Part shown: positions 1-7,222 of the stretch, piece by piece
Layout of the letters: each line of letters opens with the position of its first letter
Numbering within the stretch: the first letter of the stretch is position 1
Assembly: GCA_030632765.1 (NCBI GenBank)
Contig: DAOVUC010000019.1
Span: forward strand, 1 to 12,618
Length of the DNA: 12,618 nt
Direction: 5' to 3'
From: Candidatus Dadabacteria bacterium
GTDB taxonomy: Bacteria > Desulfobacterota_D > UBA1144 > Nemesobacterales > UBA2774
The notes under the pieces: model-generated
Seen by the model: the letters and a program-made list of their open reading frames with translations, nothing else
Databases searched by the model: none
Told to the model about the DNA's origin: nothing
Position numbers and translations under genes: made by a program

Positions 1-822
1 CATGAGTTCTCTTCTATACCCGGTGTCAAAGAGGATGTTACAGAGATAATTCTAAATCTTAAAGGTATAGAGTTGAAGCTACACACTTATGAACCTCAAG
101 TGATAACAGTAAGTGCTAGCGGAGAATGCAGTATCAATGCAGGTGACATTAGTACAAATCAGAATGTTGAAATATTAAACCCAGATCACCATATCGCAAC
201 TTTGGCAGAAGGCGCCAAGCTGGAAATGGAGATGACTGTAGAGATGGGTAGAGGTTATGAGCCTGTTGAAAGAAGAGGCGAGCTGCAAACTATAATAGGT
301 GTTATTCCCGTAGATTCTCTCTTCTCACCTGTAAGAAAGGTTAATTATGCTGTTACAAACGCGAGAGTAGGAAGACGCACGGATTTTCAAAGGCTTACAC
401 TTGAGATTTGGACCAACGGTACGATTATGCCAGAAGATGCTCTAGCGTATGCAGGTAAAATTGTGAAAAACCAACTTACAATATTTATTAATTTTGATGA
501 ATCTGAAGTTGATGAAGTACCTGAAAGCGAAGAGAAGCAAGAGATTAAAGGCACTGAAGAAATACTTTTTAATACAATAGAAGAGATGGACCTTTCTGCA
601 AGATCACTTAACTGTTTGAGGAAAGCGGCAATAGAATACGCAGGAGATTTAATACAGAAAAGTGAAGATGATTTGTTGAATTTAGAAAATTTTGGAAAAA
701 GGTCCTTATATGAAATAAGGGAAAGACTAGAGGAAATGGGTCTTGGTCTTGGAGTAGAAATTGACCAGGAAGTTTTCAACGCGGAGAAAGCAAAACGTAG
801 TGAGAGATTAGCTTCTCAATAA
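1..822 (+). CDS. rpoA: RNA polymerase alpha subunit (5'-truncated by window edge)
   Basis: Alpha subunit of RNA polymerase, which nucleates assembly of the enzyme and contacts UP elements and activators. The frame is open from base 1 and reads HEFSSIPGVKEDVTEIILNLKG, matching the part of E. coli RpoA that begins near residue 66, so roughly 65 N-terminal residues lie upstream. The TTG at 73 is internal and is not the start. Window residues 1-165 are the rest of the N-terminal dimerisation/assembly domain (for example GRGYEP, RRTDFQRL, TNGTI). An acidic linker follows, then the C-terminal domain at about 195-255 with ARSLNCL (equivalents of Arg265, Asn268, Cys269) and NFGKRSL. In the latter, E. 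coli Lys298 is replaced by Arg, a conservative change in the DNA-contacting helix-hairpin-helix. rplQ follows 30 nt downstream, the standard order at the end of the alpha operon. Identity is essentially certain. Confidence 0.97.
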   Translation, partial: HEFSSIPGVKEDVTEIILNLKGIELKLHTYEPQVITVSASGECSINAGDISTNQNVEILNPDHHIATLAEGAKLEMEMTVEMGRGYEPVERRGELQTIIGVIPVDSLFSPVRKVNYAVTNARVGRRTDFQRLTLEIWTNGTIMPEDALAYAGKIVKNQLTIFINFDESEVDEVPESEEKQEIKGTEEILFNTIEEMDLSARSLNCLRKAAIEYAGDLIQKSEDDLLNLENFGKRSLYEIRERLEEMGLGLGVEIDQEVFNAEKAKRSERLASQ

Positions 823-852
823 TTTTATTGCGAGCAAATTGGAGATTAGAAG

Positions 853-1665
853 ATGAGACATAAAAGAATAGGACGCAAACTCGGTGTTACAACTAAACAT
901 AGAAAAGCCATGTTTCGCAATATGGTTACTGATTTGTTTCGTAATGAGAGGTTGAAAACAACAGATACCAGAGCTAAAGAACTTAGAAGAGTTGCTGAAA
1001 AGATAATCACCCTTGCTAAGGAGGGAACTCTTCAGAAGAGAAGGCAGGCAGCAGCTTACATAAGGGATAAAGAAGTACTAAAGAAACTTTTTGATGAACT
1101 TGCTGAAAGGTTCAAGGAACGCCCTGGTGGTTATACGAGAATAACAAAGTTAGGTTTTAGAAGGGGGGATAACACCCCAATTTCTATTATTGAACTAGTA
1201 GAAGAAGAGTATAAACCTAAGAAGAAAAAGAAAACCAAGACTGCTCCTAAGAAGCCAAAAGCTACTGCAAAAGACGGCTCTGTTAAGACTAAGAGTTCAA
1301 AGAAAGAGTCTGCGGAAGAGCTTGGGTTAATTGAAGAGCAAGATAAGAAAACCCAAGAGGTTTTGGCAGCTGAGGCTGCGGTAGTAGCAGAAACTGTAGA
1401 GGTTGCAAAAGAAGTACCGGAACCTAAGGCAAAGGCAGAAGAAGCACCCGCAGTTGAAAGCGAACCTGCTGCAGAATCCGTACCTGAAGAAGCTGCCGAA
1501 GAAGAAAAAGTAGAAGAAATATCTGCGGAAACCGAAGAAGCTCCAGTAGCTGAGGAAGAAACATCTGATTCTCCAGAAGCTAAAGCTGAAGAAGGTTCAG
1601 AAGAACTGGCTGAAGATAATACTGAGGCGGAAGAAGAAAAAGAAACTGAAAAGAAAGAAGACTAA
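853..1665 (+). CDS. rplQ: 50S ribosomal protein L17 with long charged C-terminal extension
   Basis: Large-subunit ribosomal protein L17. Residues 1-117 are the complete L17 fold: the start [17 protein letters not shown], a middle with [21 protein letters not shown], and an end with [18 protein letters not shown] and ISIIELVE. Typical bacterial L17 is about 115-130 residues; this one is 270. The extra 150 residues form two blocks: a Lys-rich stretch (about 120-150) and a long Glu/Ala/Pro/Val low-complexity acidic tail (about 155-270) ending in EKKED. The start is supported by GGAG at 841-844, 8 nt before the ATG. It is co-transcribed with rpoA and closed by the terminator at 1737-1765. Low-complexity tails occur on L17 in some lineages; a function for this one is unknown, and it is probably disordered. 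Confidence 0.96.
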   Translation: MRHKRIGRKLGVTTKHRKAMFRNMVTDLFRNERLKTTDTRAKELRRVAEKIITLAKEGTLQKRRQAAAYIRDKEVLKKLFDELAERFKERPGGYTRITKLGFRRGDNTPISIIELVEEEYKPKKKKKTKTAPKKPKATAKDGSVKTKSSKKESAEELGLIEEQDKKTQEVLAAEAAVVAETVEVAKEVPEPKAKAEEAPAVESEPAAESVPEEAAEEEKVEEISAETEEAPVAEEETSDSPEAKAEEGSEELAEDNTEAEEEKETEKKED

Positions 1666-1736
1666 TAGTTTCTAGAGTAAAAAATAAGAAACTGATAATT
1701 TATGAACTATCTGTAGATTGAACTTGCTTATCAACG

Positions 1737-1765
1737 GGCGGCCCATTGGGCCGCCTTTGTTTTTT
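1737..1765 (+). terminator. Rho-independent terminator of the rpoA-rplQ operon
   Basis: A perfect 8-bp stem, GGCGGCCC (1737-1744) pairing with GGGCCGCC (1748-1755), has a 3-nt ATT loop and is followed by a T-rich run (TTTGTTTTTT, 1756-1765). It lies 71 nt after the rplQ stop and before the next gene, so it ends the ribosomal operon. Confidence 0.93.
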
Positions 1766-1802
1766 ATGATAGTTTTTAGGGATGTAAGGATGGATAAGAT
1801 AA

Positions 1803-2816
1803 GTGAAACCTGTCGGACTAATTTTAGATGCAAATAATATTTCGGATCTCGCCCTCTTAGCCAAACAAGCTGAAGATGCAAATTTCGATTCTGTTTGGGC
1901 AACAGAACTATACCGAACTGCCTTCCAACAACTCTCAGCAGTAGCGCATTCGACTCAGAAGATTAAACTTGGAACCGCAGTAGCGCTAGCTTTTGTCAGA
2001 AGCCCTTTAATTACCTCCCTTACGGCACTTGACCTAGATGAAATATCAAACGGAAGATTGATACTTGGGCTAGGCACGGGAGCAAAACGTACGAATGAGA
2101 TGTGGCACGGCCTAAATCACGGAAAACCTGTTACAAGGATAAAAGAGTGTCTTCAACTTATTAGGCTAATTACCTCAGGAGTGCATTTAGGTGATCCTTT
2201 GTCTTATGAAGGTGAGTATTACAATATCTCTACTAAAGGATATCACAGGGCTTATAAACCTCTAAGAGATAGGCTTCCAATATATTTAGCCGGTGTTGGA
2301 AGTAATATGATAAGCGCCGCAGGGGAGGTTGCTGACGGATACCTGGGCCATGTTGTATGTTCTTTGAGATATATAAAAGAGGTGGTTGATAAAAGTATTG
2401 CAAAAGGGCTTAAGACCTCCACAAGAGAAAGAGAGAGTTTTAAATCGTGCTCCATTATTACTTGCGCTATTTCTGATAATAAAAAAGAGGCGCTAGAGGC
2501 AGCGCGAGCCACAATTGCTTTTTATGCGACTGTTAAAACTTACGACCCGCCATTTAAGCTCCATGGATTTCAAAAGGAGACGGAAAAGGTAAGGGCTGCT
2601 TTTTTTAATCGTGATATTAAGAAAATGATTAAAAGTGTTAGCGATGATATGGTTAATACCTTTGCCGTGGTTGGCTCAGCTTCAGAATGTAGAAACAAGA
2701 TTGATGGGTATAGGGAGTATTTAGACCTTCCCATATTAAGCGCCCCTCATTATTATTTAGATTTTGAAGAAGTTAAGGGTTTTCAAGAAGCAATCTTGGA
2801 TACATTCGGTCAATAG
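1803..2816 (+). CDS. LLM-class (luciferase-like) flavin/F420-dependent oxidoreductase
   Basis: Probable cytosolic oxidoreductase of the bacterial luciferase-like monooxygenase superfamily (TIM barrel), using FMN or coenzyme F420. Length is 337 residues. Family hallmarks are an N-terminal strand and helix (GLILDANNISDLALLAKQAE), FDSVWATE at 28-35, KIKLGTAVALAFVRSP at 53-68 and the motif RLILGLGTGAKRTNEMW at 85-101. Further along come YEGEYYNI (135-142), the barrel strand PIYLAGVGSNMISAAGEVADG (159-179), and a late GSASECRNKI segment that is typical of F420-dependent members. The GTG at 1803 is used because a TAA stop is immediately upstream in frame; a modest AAGGA sits at 1786-1790. Substrate and true cofactor cannot be read from sequence. 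No clear terminator follows it, so it may be co-transcribed with the next gene. Confidence 0.85.
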   Translation: MKPVGLILDANNISDLALLAKQAEDANFDSVWATELYRTAFQQLSAVAHSTQKIKLGTAVALAFVRSPLITSLTALDLDEISNGRLILGLGTGAKRTNEMWHGLNHGKPVTRIKECLQLIRLITSGVHLGDPLSYEGEYYNISTKGYHRAYKPLRDRLPIYLAGVGSNMISAAGEVADGYLGHVVCSLRYIKEVVDKSIAKGLKTSTRERESFKSCSIITCAISDNKKEALEAARATIAFYATVKTYDPPFKLHGFQKETEKVRAAFFNRDIKKMIKSVSDDMVNTFAVVGSASECRNKIDGYREYLDLPILSAPHYYLDFEEVKGFQEAILDTFGQ

Positions 2817-2872
2817 GTAGTTAGTGACATATTCCCTAAATTAATCCCTATGCTATTCTTAATTCCATAACA

Positions 2873-3778
2873 ATGTCTAAGAATGTTCTTATATCCGGAG
2901 CCAGCGGTTTTGTAGGTACTCATTTAACGGAGTTTCTGCTTTCAAAGGGATGCACAGTTAAAAAACTTACAAGATCAAAAGGTTCTGCGAGCGATCTAGT
3001 TTGCTGGAACCCCGCAAAAGGCGAAATCGAGCTTGAAGCACTTCAAGATCTCGATGCGGTGGTTCATCTGGCGGGTGAGAATATTGCGGGAAGATGGACG
3101 GAGAAGAAAAAAGCCAACATAGAGAAAAGCCGAGTTCAGGGTACTAAATTACTGTCAGAGTCACTGGCAAAGCTCAATAAGAGGCCAGAGGTTTTAATCG
3201 CGGCTTCTGCGACTGGTTATTACGGGGATAGAGGAGATGAAATTCTGAACGAGGAAAGCGCTCCAGGAGAGGGTTTTCTGGCAGATGTAAGCTTAAAGTG
3301 GGAAAATGCTACTGAGGCTGCAAATGAGGCCGGTATTCGCGTATTTAACCTCCGTATAGGCATGGTATTGGGTTTGGGTGGAGGCGCCCTTCTGAAGATG
3401 CTTCTGCCGTTTAAGATTGGCCTAGGTGGAAAAATAGGGGATGGGAAACAGTATTGGAGCTGGATTGCTATTGATGATCTTATAGGAATAATTTATTATC
3501 TACTTAGCAAAGAGGATCTGAGCGGGCCAGTGAATGCTGTAGCTCCAAATCCTGTTACAAACAGTGAGTTTACCTTTGCCCTTGGTAGAGTTCTTAAGCG
3601 TCCGACAATATTCCCACTGCCCGCCTTTGTAGCCCGTGGGCTTTTTGGGGAAATGGCGGATGGGACAATGCTTTCAAGTGCCCGGGTAACGCCTCAAAAG
3701 TTATTAGATTTAGGATACAAGTTTAAGTATCCGAAATTAGAACAAGCACTAAATAGTATTTTAAGAGTGAGTAGATGA
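2873..3778 (+). CDS. TIGR01777-family NAD(P)-dependent sugar epimerase-like protein (SDR, DUF1731)
   Basis: Extended short-chain dehydrogenase/reductase of the YfcH/TIGR01777 type, with unknown physiological substrate. The Rossmann motif GASGFVG (residues 9-15) binds NAD(P). Residues 62-73 (AVVHLAGENIAG) and the family-specific ATGYYGDRGDE (113-123) with its active-site Tyr follow. RIGMVLG (161-167) and YWSWIAIDDLIG (194-205) complete the SDR part, and residues 250-300 form the C-terminal DUF1731 (LPAFVARGLFGEMADG and RVTPQKLLDLGY). Length of 301 matches the family. No convincing Shine-Dalgarno precedes the ATG. A weak promoter-like pair lies upstream (GTGACA at 2824-2829, TATGCT at 2849-2854, 19-nt spacer), which would leave a very short leader. 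Its stop overlaps the pdxH start (ATGA), suggesting translational coupling. Confidence 0.92.
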   Translation: MSKNVLISGASGFVGTHLTEFLLSKGCTVKKLTRSKGSASDLVCWNPAKGEIELEALQDLDAVVHLAGENIAGRWTEKKKANIEKSRVQGTKLLSESLAKLNKRPEVLIAASATGYYGDRGDEILNEESAPGEGFLADVSLKWENATEAANEAGIRVFNLRIGMVLGLGGGALLKMLLPFKIGLGGKIGDGKQYWSWIAIDDLIGIIYYLLSKEDLSGPVNAVAPNPVTNSEFTFALGRVLKRPTIFPLPAFVARGLFGEMADGTMLSSARVTPQKLLDLGYKFKYPKLEQALNSILRVSR

Positions 3779-4419
3779 GTAATCCTGAAGATACACTTAA
3801 TAAACAATTTGAATTGTCCGAGTTAAAAGAAGAGGACATTGATCCAAGCCCAATTGAACAGTTCCGTCTCTGGTATGAAGAGTCGCTCAGAGCTGATTTA
3901 ATCCATCCTAACGCGTTTACTCTCGCCACATCAACAATGGACGGCAAATCCTCGGCAAGGGTACTTTTGCTAAAGGGTTTTGATGAATTGGGTTTTGTTT
4001 TCTATAGTAACTCTGAAAGCAAAAAGGGGAATGATCTTGCTCATAATCCATTTGCCGCTATATGTTTTTGGTGGGGAGTGCTAGAAAAACAAGTCAGAAT
4101 TGAAGGCAAAATAGAGATAGTATCTCTAGATGAAGCGGATAACTATTTTAAAAGTCGCCCCAGGGGGAGTCAGATAGGCGCATGGGCATCTCATCAAAGC
4201 AGCGTAATACCTGGTCGAGAAATACTTGAGGATAGATTTAAAGAACTTGAGAATAAGTACAAGGATAAACCTGTTCCAAGACCGCCCTATTGGAATGGAT
4301 ATAGATTAGTTCCGGATGCAATTGAGTTTTGGCAGGGCAGGGATAGCAGGCTTCATGACAGATTAAGATACAAATCGCAAAGTGGCGGAAAATGGTTGAT
4401 AGAGCGCCTGGCGCCATAG
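3775..4419 (+). CDS. pdxH: Pyridoxamine/pyridoxine 5'-phosphate oxidase
   Basis: FMN-dependent oxidase that converts pyridoxamine 5'-phosphate or pyridoxine 5'-phosphate to pyridoxal 5'-phosphate with O2, the last step of B6 biosynthesis and salvage. Length is 214 residues (E. coli 218). It has the FMN-binding segment ARVLLLKGFDELGFVFYSNS (61-80) with the following SKKGNDL, then RPRGSQIGAWASHQSS (128-143). The PdxH signature IEFWQGRDSRLHDR (183-196) contains the substrate-binding Arg192 and His194, and the protein ends in the typical RLAP. The ATG overlaps the upstream epimerase stop by 4 nt. The 3' end faces ubiE/menG with one nucleotide between the stops and no terminator hairpin. Need for O2 points to an organism that meets oxygen. 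Confidence 0.96.
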   Translation: MSNPEDTLNKQFELSELKEEDIDPSPIEQFRLWYEESLRADLIHPNAFTLATSTMDGKSSARVLLLKGFDELGFVFYSNSESKKGNDLAHNPFAAICFWWGVLEKQVRIEGKIEIVSLDEADNYFKSRPRGSQIGAWASHQSSVIPGREILEDRFKELENKYKDKPVPRPPYWNGYRLVPDAIEFWQGRDSRLHDRLRYKSQSGGKWLIERLAP

Positions 4420-4420
4420 A

Positions 4421-5104
4421 TTATTGGTTTTTAATCCCGGTATAAATAATTACAGTTCCTATCATAAGTTCTATTGATTCTTGGTGCTTGAGTCCGGCAT
4501 CTTTCATTATCTCGATGAATTTTTCTCTTTGCGGAAATTCTGAGGTCGAGTCCGAGAGATATTCGTACTCTTTTTTATTTCCGAAAAGCGATCCTACAAA
4601 AGGAAGGAACTTCTTGAAATAAAATAAGTAGAGTGGGGCAAAAATCTTGTTTTTAGGAATAGTGAACTCAAGGATCGCGACTTTTCCCCCAGGTTTTAAT
4701 ACTCTTTTCATTTCGTTAAGTGACTCAAGAGGATTGAGGGTGTTTCTTATTCCAAAAGCTATTGTGATTGCATCGAATTTGTCACTTCCAAAAGGTAGAT
4801 ATTCTGCAAATCCCTGTACAAGACTGATTCTCTTTCTATATTGGGGAGATTCGCATTTCTTCCTTGCAAATCTGAGCATTTGAGCACTAGGATCGATTCC
4901 AATTACGTTTGAGTCATCTAATTTCTTTATTGTCTCAATGGCTACTTCTCCAGTCCCTGTCGCAATATCTAGAATTAGGTGCGACCCCCTAATTTGTTCA
5001 GCAAGCCGTCTTCTCCACATCTTATCCATTCCAAAACTAAAGAATGTATTTAGAGAATCGTAGTGCTCTGCTATTTTATTAAAGAGAGAAGTCGTTTCTG
5101 GCAT
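4421..5104 (-). CDS. ubiE/menG: Demethylmenaquinone/ubiquinone C-methyltransferase, UbiE/MenG family
   Basis: SAM-dependent C-methyltransferase that adds the ring methyl in menaquinone (and, in proteobacteria, ubiquinone) biosynthesis. Length is 227 residues. The UbiE N-terminal signature FNKIAEHYDSLNTFFSFGMDKMWRR covers residues 8-32. The SAM-binding motif I LILDIATGTGEVAIE is at 43-57, followed by GIDPSAQML (69-77), DAITIAFGIRN (111-121) and RVLKPGGKVAILEF (134-147). These are diagnostic of UbiE/MenG rather than generic methyltransferases. Which quinone is made cannot be decided here, since no other quinone genes are in the window. It follows metF by 25 nt on the same strand and is probably co-transcribed. 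Its Shine-Dalgarno is weak (GAAAAG). Confidence 0.93.
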   Translation of the reverse strand: MPETTSLFNKIAEHYDSLNTFFSFGMDKMWRRRLAEQIRGSHLILDIATGTGEVAIETIKKLDDSNVIGIDPSAQMLRFARKKCESPQYRKRISLVQGFAEYLPFGSDKFDAITIAFGIRNTLNPLESLNEMKRVLKPGGKVAILEFTIPKNKIFAPLYLFYFKKFLPFVGSLFGNKKEYEYLSDSTSEFPQREKFIEIMKDAGLKHQESIELMIGTVIIYTGIKNQ

Positions 5105-5129
5105 ATCTTTTCATTGTAAGTGCTTGAAA

Positions 5130-6065
5130 TCACAAGGTATTGGCTATCATTCCCCTAGCCTTTAGGTTCTCCAAATCTTCTGACAAAGCCTCCATTATTC
5201 TTATCATATGTCCGGATTTATTAAGCACATAGAAATGAATTCCGGGCACACCCCAGGCAAGAAGTTCTTTGGATTGTTGAATACATTGTCCTATACCAAT
5301 ATCACGTGCTTTATCGTCGTCATCTATTGCTGCATCCAGTTTTTCTCTGAGTACTTCGGGAATTGTTGTGCCGCACATCGAAGTAATCCGCTGAATTTGC
5401 TTAGATGAGAGTATAGGCATTATACCGGGCACTATCGGCACTGTTATTCCAATATCTCTAACTCTTTTAACAAAGTCGAAGTAAAAGTCGTTATTAAAAA
5501 AAAGTTGTGTAATTATTACATCAGCTCCGGCATCTACCTTTCTTTTTAGATTAACTAGATCAATTCCTATTTCAGGCGCTTCTAGATGCTTTTCAGGGTA
5601 CCCTGCTACAGCTATTCCAAAGTAGTTTTTGATTGCGGTGCTTACTTCAAACTTTCTTATATGCTCTACAAGCTCGTTACCGTAAGAATACCCATCATCA
5701 CTTTGTATAAAGTTTTCTTCTCCCTCCGGGGGGTCCCCCCTTAGTGCAACTATATTTCTAACCCCAGCGTCATATATTTCTTGAAGCAAAGTATCCAATT
5801 CTGTCTTTGTTGCTCCCACGCAGGTTAAATGACAGGCGGATTCGACGCCGAAATGGTTTTTGATAAGCGATGCTATCTCCAGTGTCTTATCTCTGGTAGA
5901 ACCCATTGCTCCATACGTAACTGTGATAAAGTCCGGTCCGAGTGTGACAAGTTCAGCTAACTCCTTCTTTAAATTATCCATACCCCTGTCTGTCTTCGGA
6001 GGGAAAATCTCAAATGATATAATTGGTTTTTTGTCTTTGTATTTAAAATAATCGGAAAAGAGCAT
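5130..6065 (-). CDS. metF: 5,10-Methylenetetrahydrofolate reductase
   Basis: Flavoprotein that reduces 5,10-methylene-THF to 5-methyl-THF, feeding methionine synthesis. Length is 311 residues, the usual size for bacterial MetF without a regulatory domain. Motifs in order: SFEIFPPKT (17-25) with the catalytic Glu19, TVTYGAMGSTRDKT (48-61), ACHLTCVG (77-84) and NIVALRGDPP (104-113) with Asp111. These are followed by AVAGYPEKH (152-160), LKRKVDAGADVIITQLFFNN (173-192), PIVPGIMPI (210-218) and GVPGIHFYVLNKS (272-284). The start is supported by AAAGGTGA just upstream on the minus strand. It leads a two-gene operon with ubiE/menG; both products serve methyl metabolism in a broad sense, but a functional link is not required. 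Confidence 0.96.
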   Translation of the reverse strand: MLFSDYFKYKDKKPIISFEIFPPKTDRGMDNLKKELAELVTLGPDFITVTYGAMGSTRDKTLEIASLIKNHFGVESACHLTCVGATKTELDTLLQEIYDAGVRNIVALRGDPPEGEENFIQSDDGYSYGNELVEHIRKFEVSTAIKNYFGIAVAGYPEKHLEAPEIGIDLVNLKRKVDAGADVIITQLFFNNDFYFDFVKRVRDIGITVPIVPGIMPILSSKQIQRITSMCGTTIPEVLREKLDAAIDDDDKARDIGIGQCIQQSKELLAWGVPGIHFYVLNKSGHMIRIMEALSEDLENLKARGMIANTL

Positions 6066-6096
6066 TATTTCACCTTTTAAATTCTTAAACCAATGA

Positions 6097-6125
6097 ATTC
6101 TTTCACTTCAACAGGACTTTGTCAA
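6097..6125 (-). promoter_or_regulatory. Candidate sigma-70 promoter for metF-ubiE
   Basis: On the minus strand a perfect TTGACA (6125-6120) is followed after 17 nt by AAGAAT (6102-6097), 4/6 of the -10 consensus. It sits about 30 nt upstream of the metF start, the right place and orientation. The -10 match is only moderate. Confidence 0.42.
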
Positions 6126-6163
6126 ATTTAAGACGTTATAAAAGTAAGCGAATGCGTATTAAT

Positions 6164-6230
6164 TTGACTTAAGGACTATATTTACTATATTCGAATATGA
6201 AAGTTCTTTTCAATTTGTTGCTTCTATAAT
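6164..6230 (+). promoter_or_regulatory. Candidate promoter(s) for the Sel1-repeat gene
   Basis: Two candidates overlap here. One is TTGACT (6164-6169) with TATATT (6186-6191) after 16 nt. The other is a perfect TATAAT at 6225-6230 without a good -35; it would start transcription near 6237, just before the Shine-Dalgarno at 6241-6244. Either would drive the downstream lipoprotein gene; which is used cannot be decided from sequence. Confidence 0.4.
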
Positions 6231-6252
6231 GTTTAGTAACGGAGAACACAGA

Positions 6253-6891
6253 ATGCGCTATGAATATGGTAGAGATAAAATAATTTTGATGTTGGCATCA
6301 TTAGTCCTTATTTTCAGCCTTTCTTGTCAGCAAGCTAAAGAAATTCCTGGACAAATAGGTGAAGACATTCCTAATCCGGTCAGTGATTTTACAGAAAACG
6401 ATAGATACAAGCTTGGACTCAGATGGTATCAGCAGGGTCAGTATGACATTGCGAGAAAGATGTGGAGGCCCATGGCTCAGGATGGCGACTGTGATGCACA
6501 ATACGCTCTAGGCTTATTATATTTCAATGGTCTGAGTGTTAGAAAGAGTCGTAGCAATGCACTACAATGGTGGGGTAGGGCTGCTGAGCAGGCGCAGCCA
6601 CAGGCCTTAAACACACTCGGAGTCGTTTATGCTCACCTTAGGGTGCGATATACTACTCTTGACTGTAAAAAAGGGTGTGGGGAGGCTAAAAACCTGGTTA
6701 AAGCGTATAAATGGTTTGGTCTTGCGAAGGAGTTTGGCCCTGCTCGTGAAGTTAAATTGGCTCAAAAATCTTTAAATCGTATTGGCTCAAAAATGACTGA
6801 TGCTGAGGTTAATGAAGCCCAACTCCTGATAGAGGAGTGGGAGCCTGAGCCTTCGAAATGTAAATCACGCGGACTTTTTATAGTGAATTGA
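6253..6891 (+). CDS. Sel1-like repeat lipoprotein, function unknown
   Basis: Envelope protein of 212 residues from the chosen start. The ATG at 6253 is preferred over 6229 because GGAG (6241-6244) is 8 nt upstream, and the 6229 ATG lies inside a perfect TATAAT (6225-6230). The N-terminus (MRYEYGRDKIILM..) leads into a hydrophobic stretch ending IFSLSC, a relaxed lipobox match (Cys about residue 25), so it is probably a lipoprotein. The mature part contains tetratricopeptide-like Sel1 repeats, which usually mediate protein-protein contacts. Visible pieces are YKLGLRWYQQGQYDIARKMW, DAQYALGLLYFNG with NALQWWGRAAEQ, and ALNTLGVVYAH with KAYKWFGLAKEFG. A cysteine pair (DCKKGCGEAK) lies within the last repeat. 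No partner is evident: the gene stands alone, divergent from metF. Confidence 0.83.
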   Translation: MRYEYGRDKIILMLASLVLIFSLSCQQAKEIPGQIGEDIPNPVSDFTENDRYKLGLRWYQQGQYDIARKMWRPMAQDGDCDAQYALGLLYFNGLSVRKSRSNALQWWGRAAEQAQPQALNTLGVVYAHLRVRYTTLDCKKGCGEAKNLVKAYKWFGLAKEFGPAREVKLAQKSLNRIGSKMTDAEVNEAQLLIEEWEPEPSKCKSRGLFIVN

Positions 6892-6948
6892 ATCTTTTGT
6901 ACCGCTCCCCTTTGCCAAGCTGAGGTTTAAAATGCAGGATACAGGATG

Positions 6949-6993
6949 AATTCACCCCCATCCTAACCTTCCCCCCTCAAAGGGGAAGGAATT
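6949..6993. repeat. Dispersed palindromic intergenic repeat (CACCCCCATCC...GGGGAAGG type)
   Basis: The element is bounded by AATT at both ends and carries CACCCCCATCCTAACC followed by an 8-bp stem, CCTTCCCC (6967-6974) with GGGGAAGG (6982-6989), and a 7-nt loop. It resembles a widespread family of intergenic palindromic repeats in bacterial genomes. No U-tract follows, so it is not a classical terminator, although it lies 3' of the Sel1 gene and could stabilise that mRNA end. Copy number in this genome cannot be seen here. Confidence 0.6.
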
Positions 6994-7001
6994 AAAAGAT
7001 T

Positions 7002-7027
7002 AGATTTTTCGCTACACTCGAAATGAC
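7002..7027. repeat. REP-like repeat unit (solitary)
   Basis: This unit reads AGATTTTTCGCTACACTCG then AAATGAC. Its reverse complement begins GTCATT and ends ATCT, the same edges as the paired unit at 7121-7146. It resembles the dispersed 'GTCATTCTGAGC...GAATCT' type of short repeat seen in many genomes. It is gene-free and AT-rich on both sides. Confidence 0.45.
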
Positions 7028-7084
7028 AAATAAATAATGTTTGGTAGGAAATGGGATAATTTTTGCTTGCAAGCGTCGGCTAAA

Positions 7085-7110
7085 CAAAAAAGGGAGCCGA
7101 AGCTCCCTTT
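7085..7110 (-). terminator. Rho-independent terminator of the IPTL-CTERM gene
   Basis: The stem AAAGGGAGC (7089-7097) pairs with GCTCCCTTT (7102-7110), 9 bp, around a 4-nt loop. Read on the minus strand the loop is TTCG closed by C-G, the extra-stable cUUCGg tetraloop, and the stem is followed by TTTTTT. The plus strand has only a poor T-run, so the terminator serves mainly the minus-strand gene ending at 7223. Confidence 0.85.
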
Positions 7111-7120
7111 GCCCTTTTCT

Positions 7121-7213
7121 GTCATTCTGAACTCGATTCAGAATCTCGTTTTTTCAATTCCTTTAAGGTTCTCAAACAAAAAAGATTAGACCCTGAATCA
7201 AGTTCAGGGTGAC
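7121..7213. repeat. BIME/MITE-like inverted repeat pair
   Basis: Two 26-nt arms in inverted orientation, 7121-7146 and 7188-7213, match at 21 of 26 positions (GTCA..CTGAACT.GATTCAG..TCT) and flank a 41-nt AT-rich centre. Each arm is itself a small palindrome: CTGAA/TTCAG in the left arm and CCCTGAA/TTCAGGG in the right. This is the architecture of REP doublets or a very small MITE. It lies in the 3' untranslated region of the IPTL-CTERM gene, between its stop (7223) and its terminator. It contains no transposase. Confidence 0.65.
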
Positions 7214-7222
7214 GTATTAAAG

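Noticed and set aside
387..779. 130-codon open frame antisense to rpoA
   Set aside because: Ser/Leu-rich shadow of the Glu/Arg-rich rpoA coding strand; rpoA is certain.
73..822. Complete gene starting with TTG at 73
   Set aside because: The same frame is open to base 1 and encodes recognisable RpoA sequence before this TTG, so the gene is a 5'-truncated rpoA.
1672..1902. 76-codon minus-strand open frame
   Set aside because: It runs across the operon terminator and into the luciferase-like gene; no ribosome binding site or recognisable protein.
6229..6252. ATG at 6229 as the start of the Sel1-repeat gene
   Set aside because: It overlaps a perfect TATAAT and has no Shine-Dalgarno, while 6253 has GGAG at 8 nt and gives a proper signal sequence.
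6949..7213. CRISPR array
   Set aside because: The repeats are few, of different sequence and inverted rather than regularly spaced direct repeats, and no cas gene is present.
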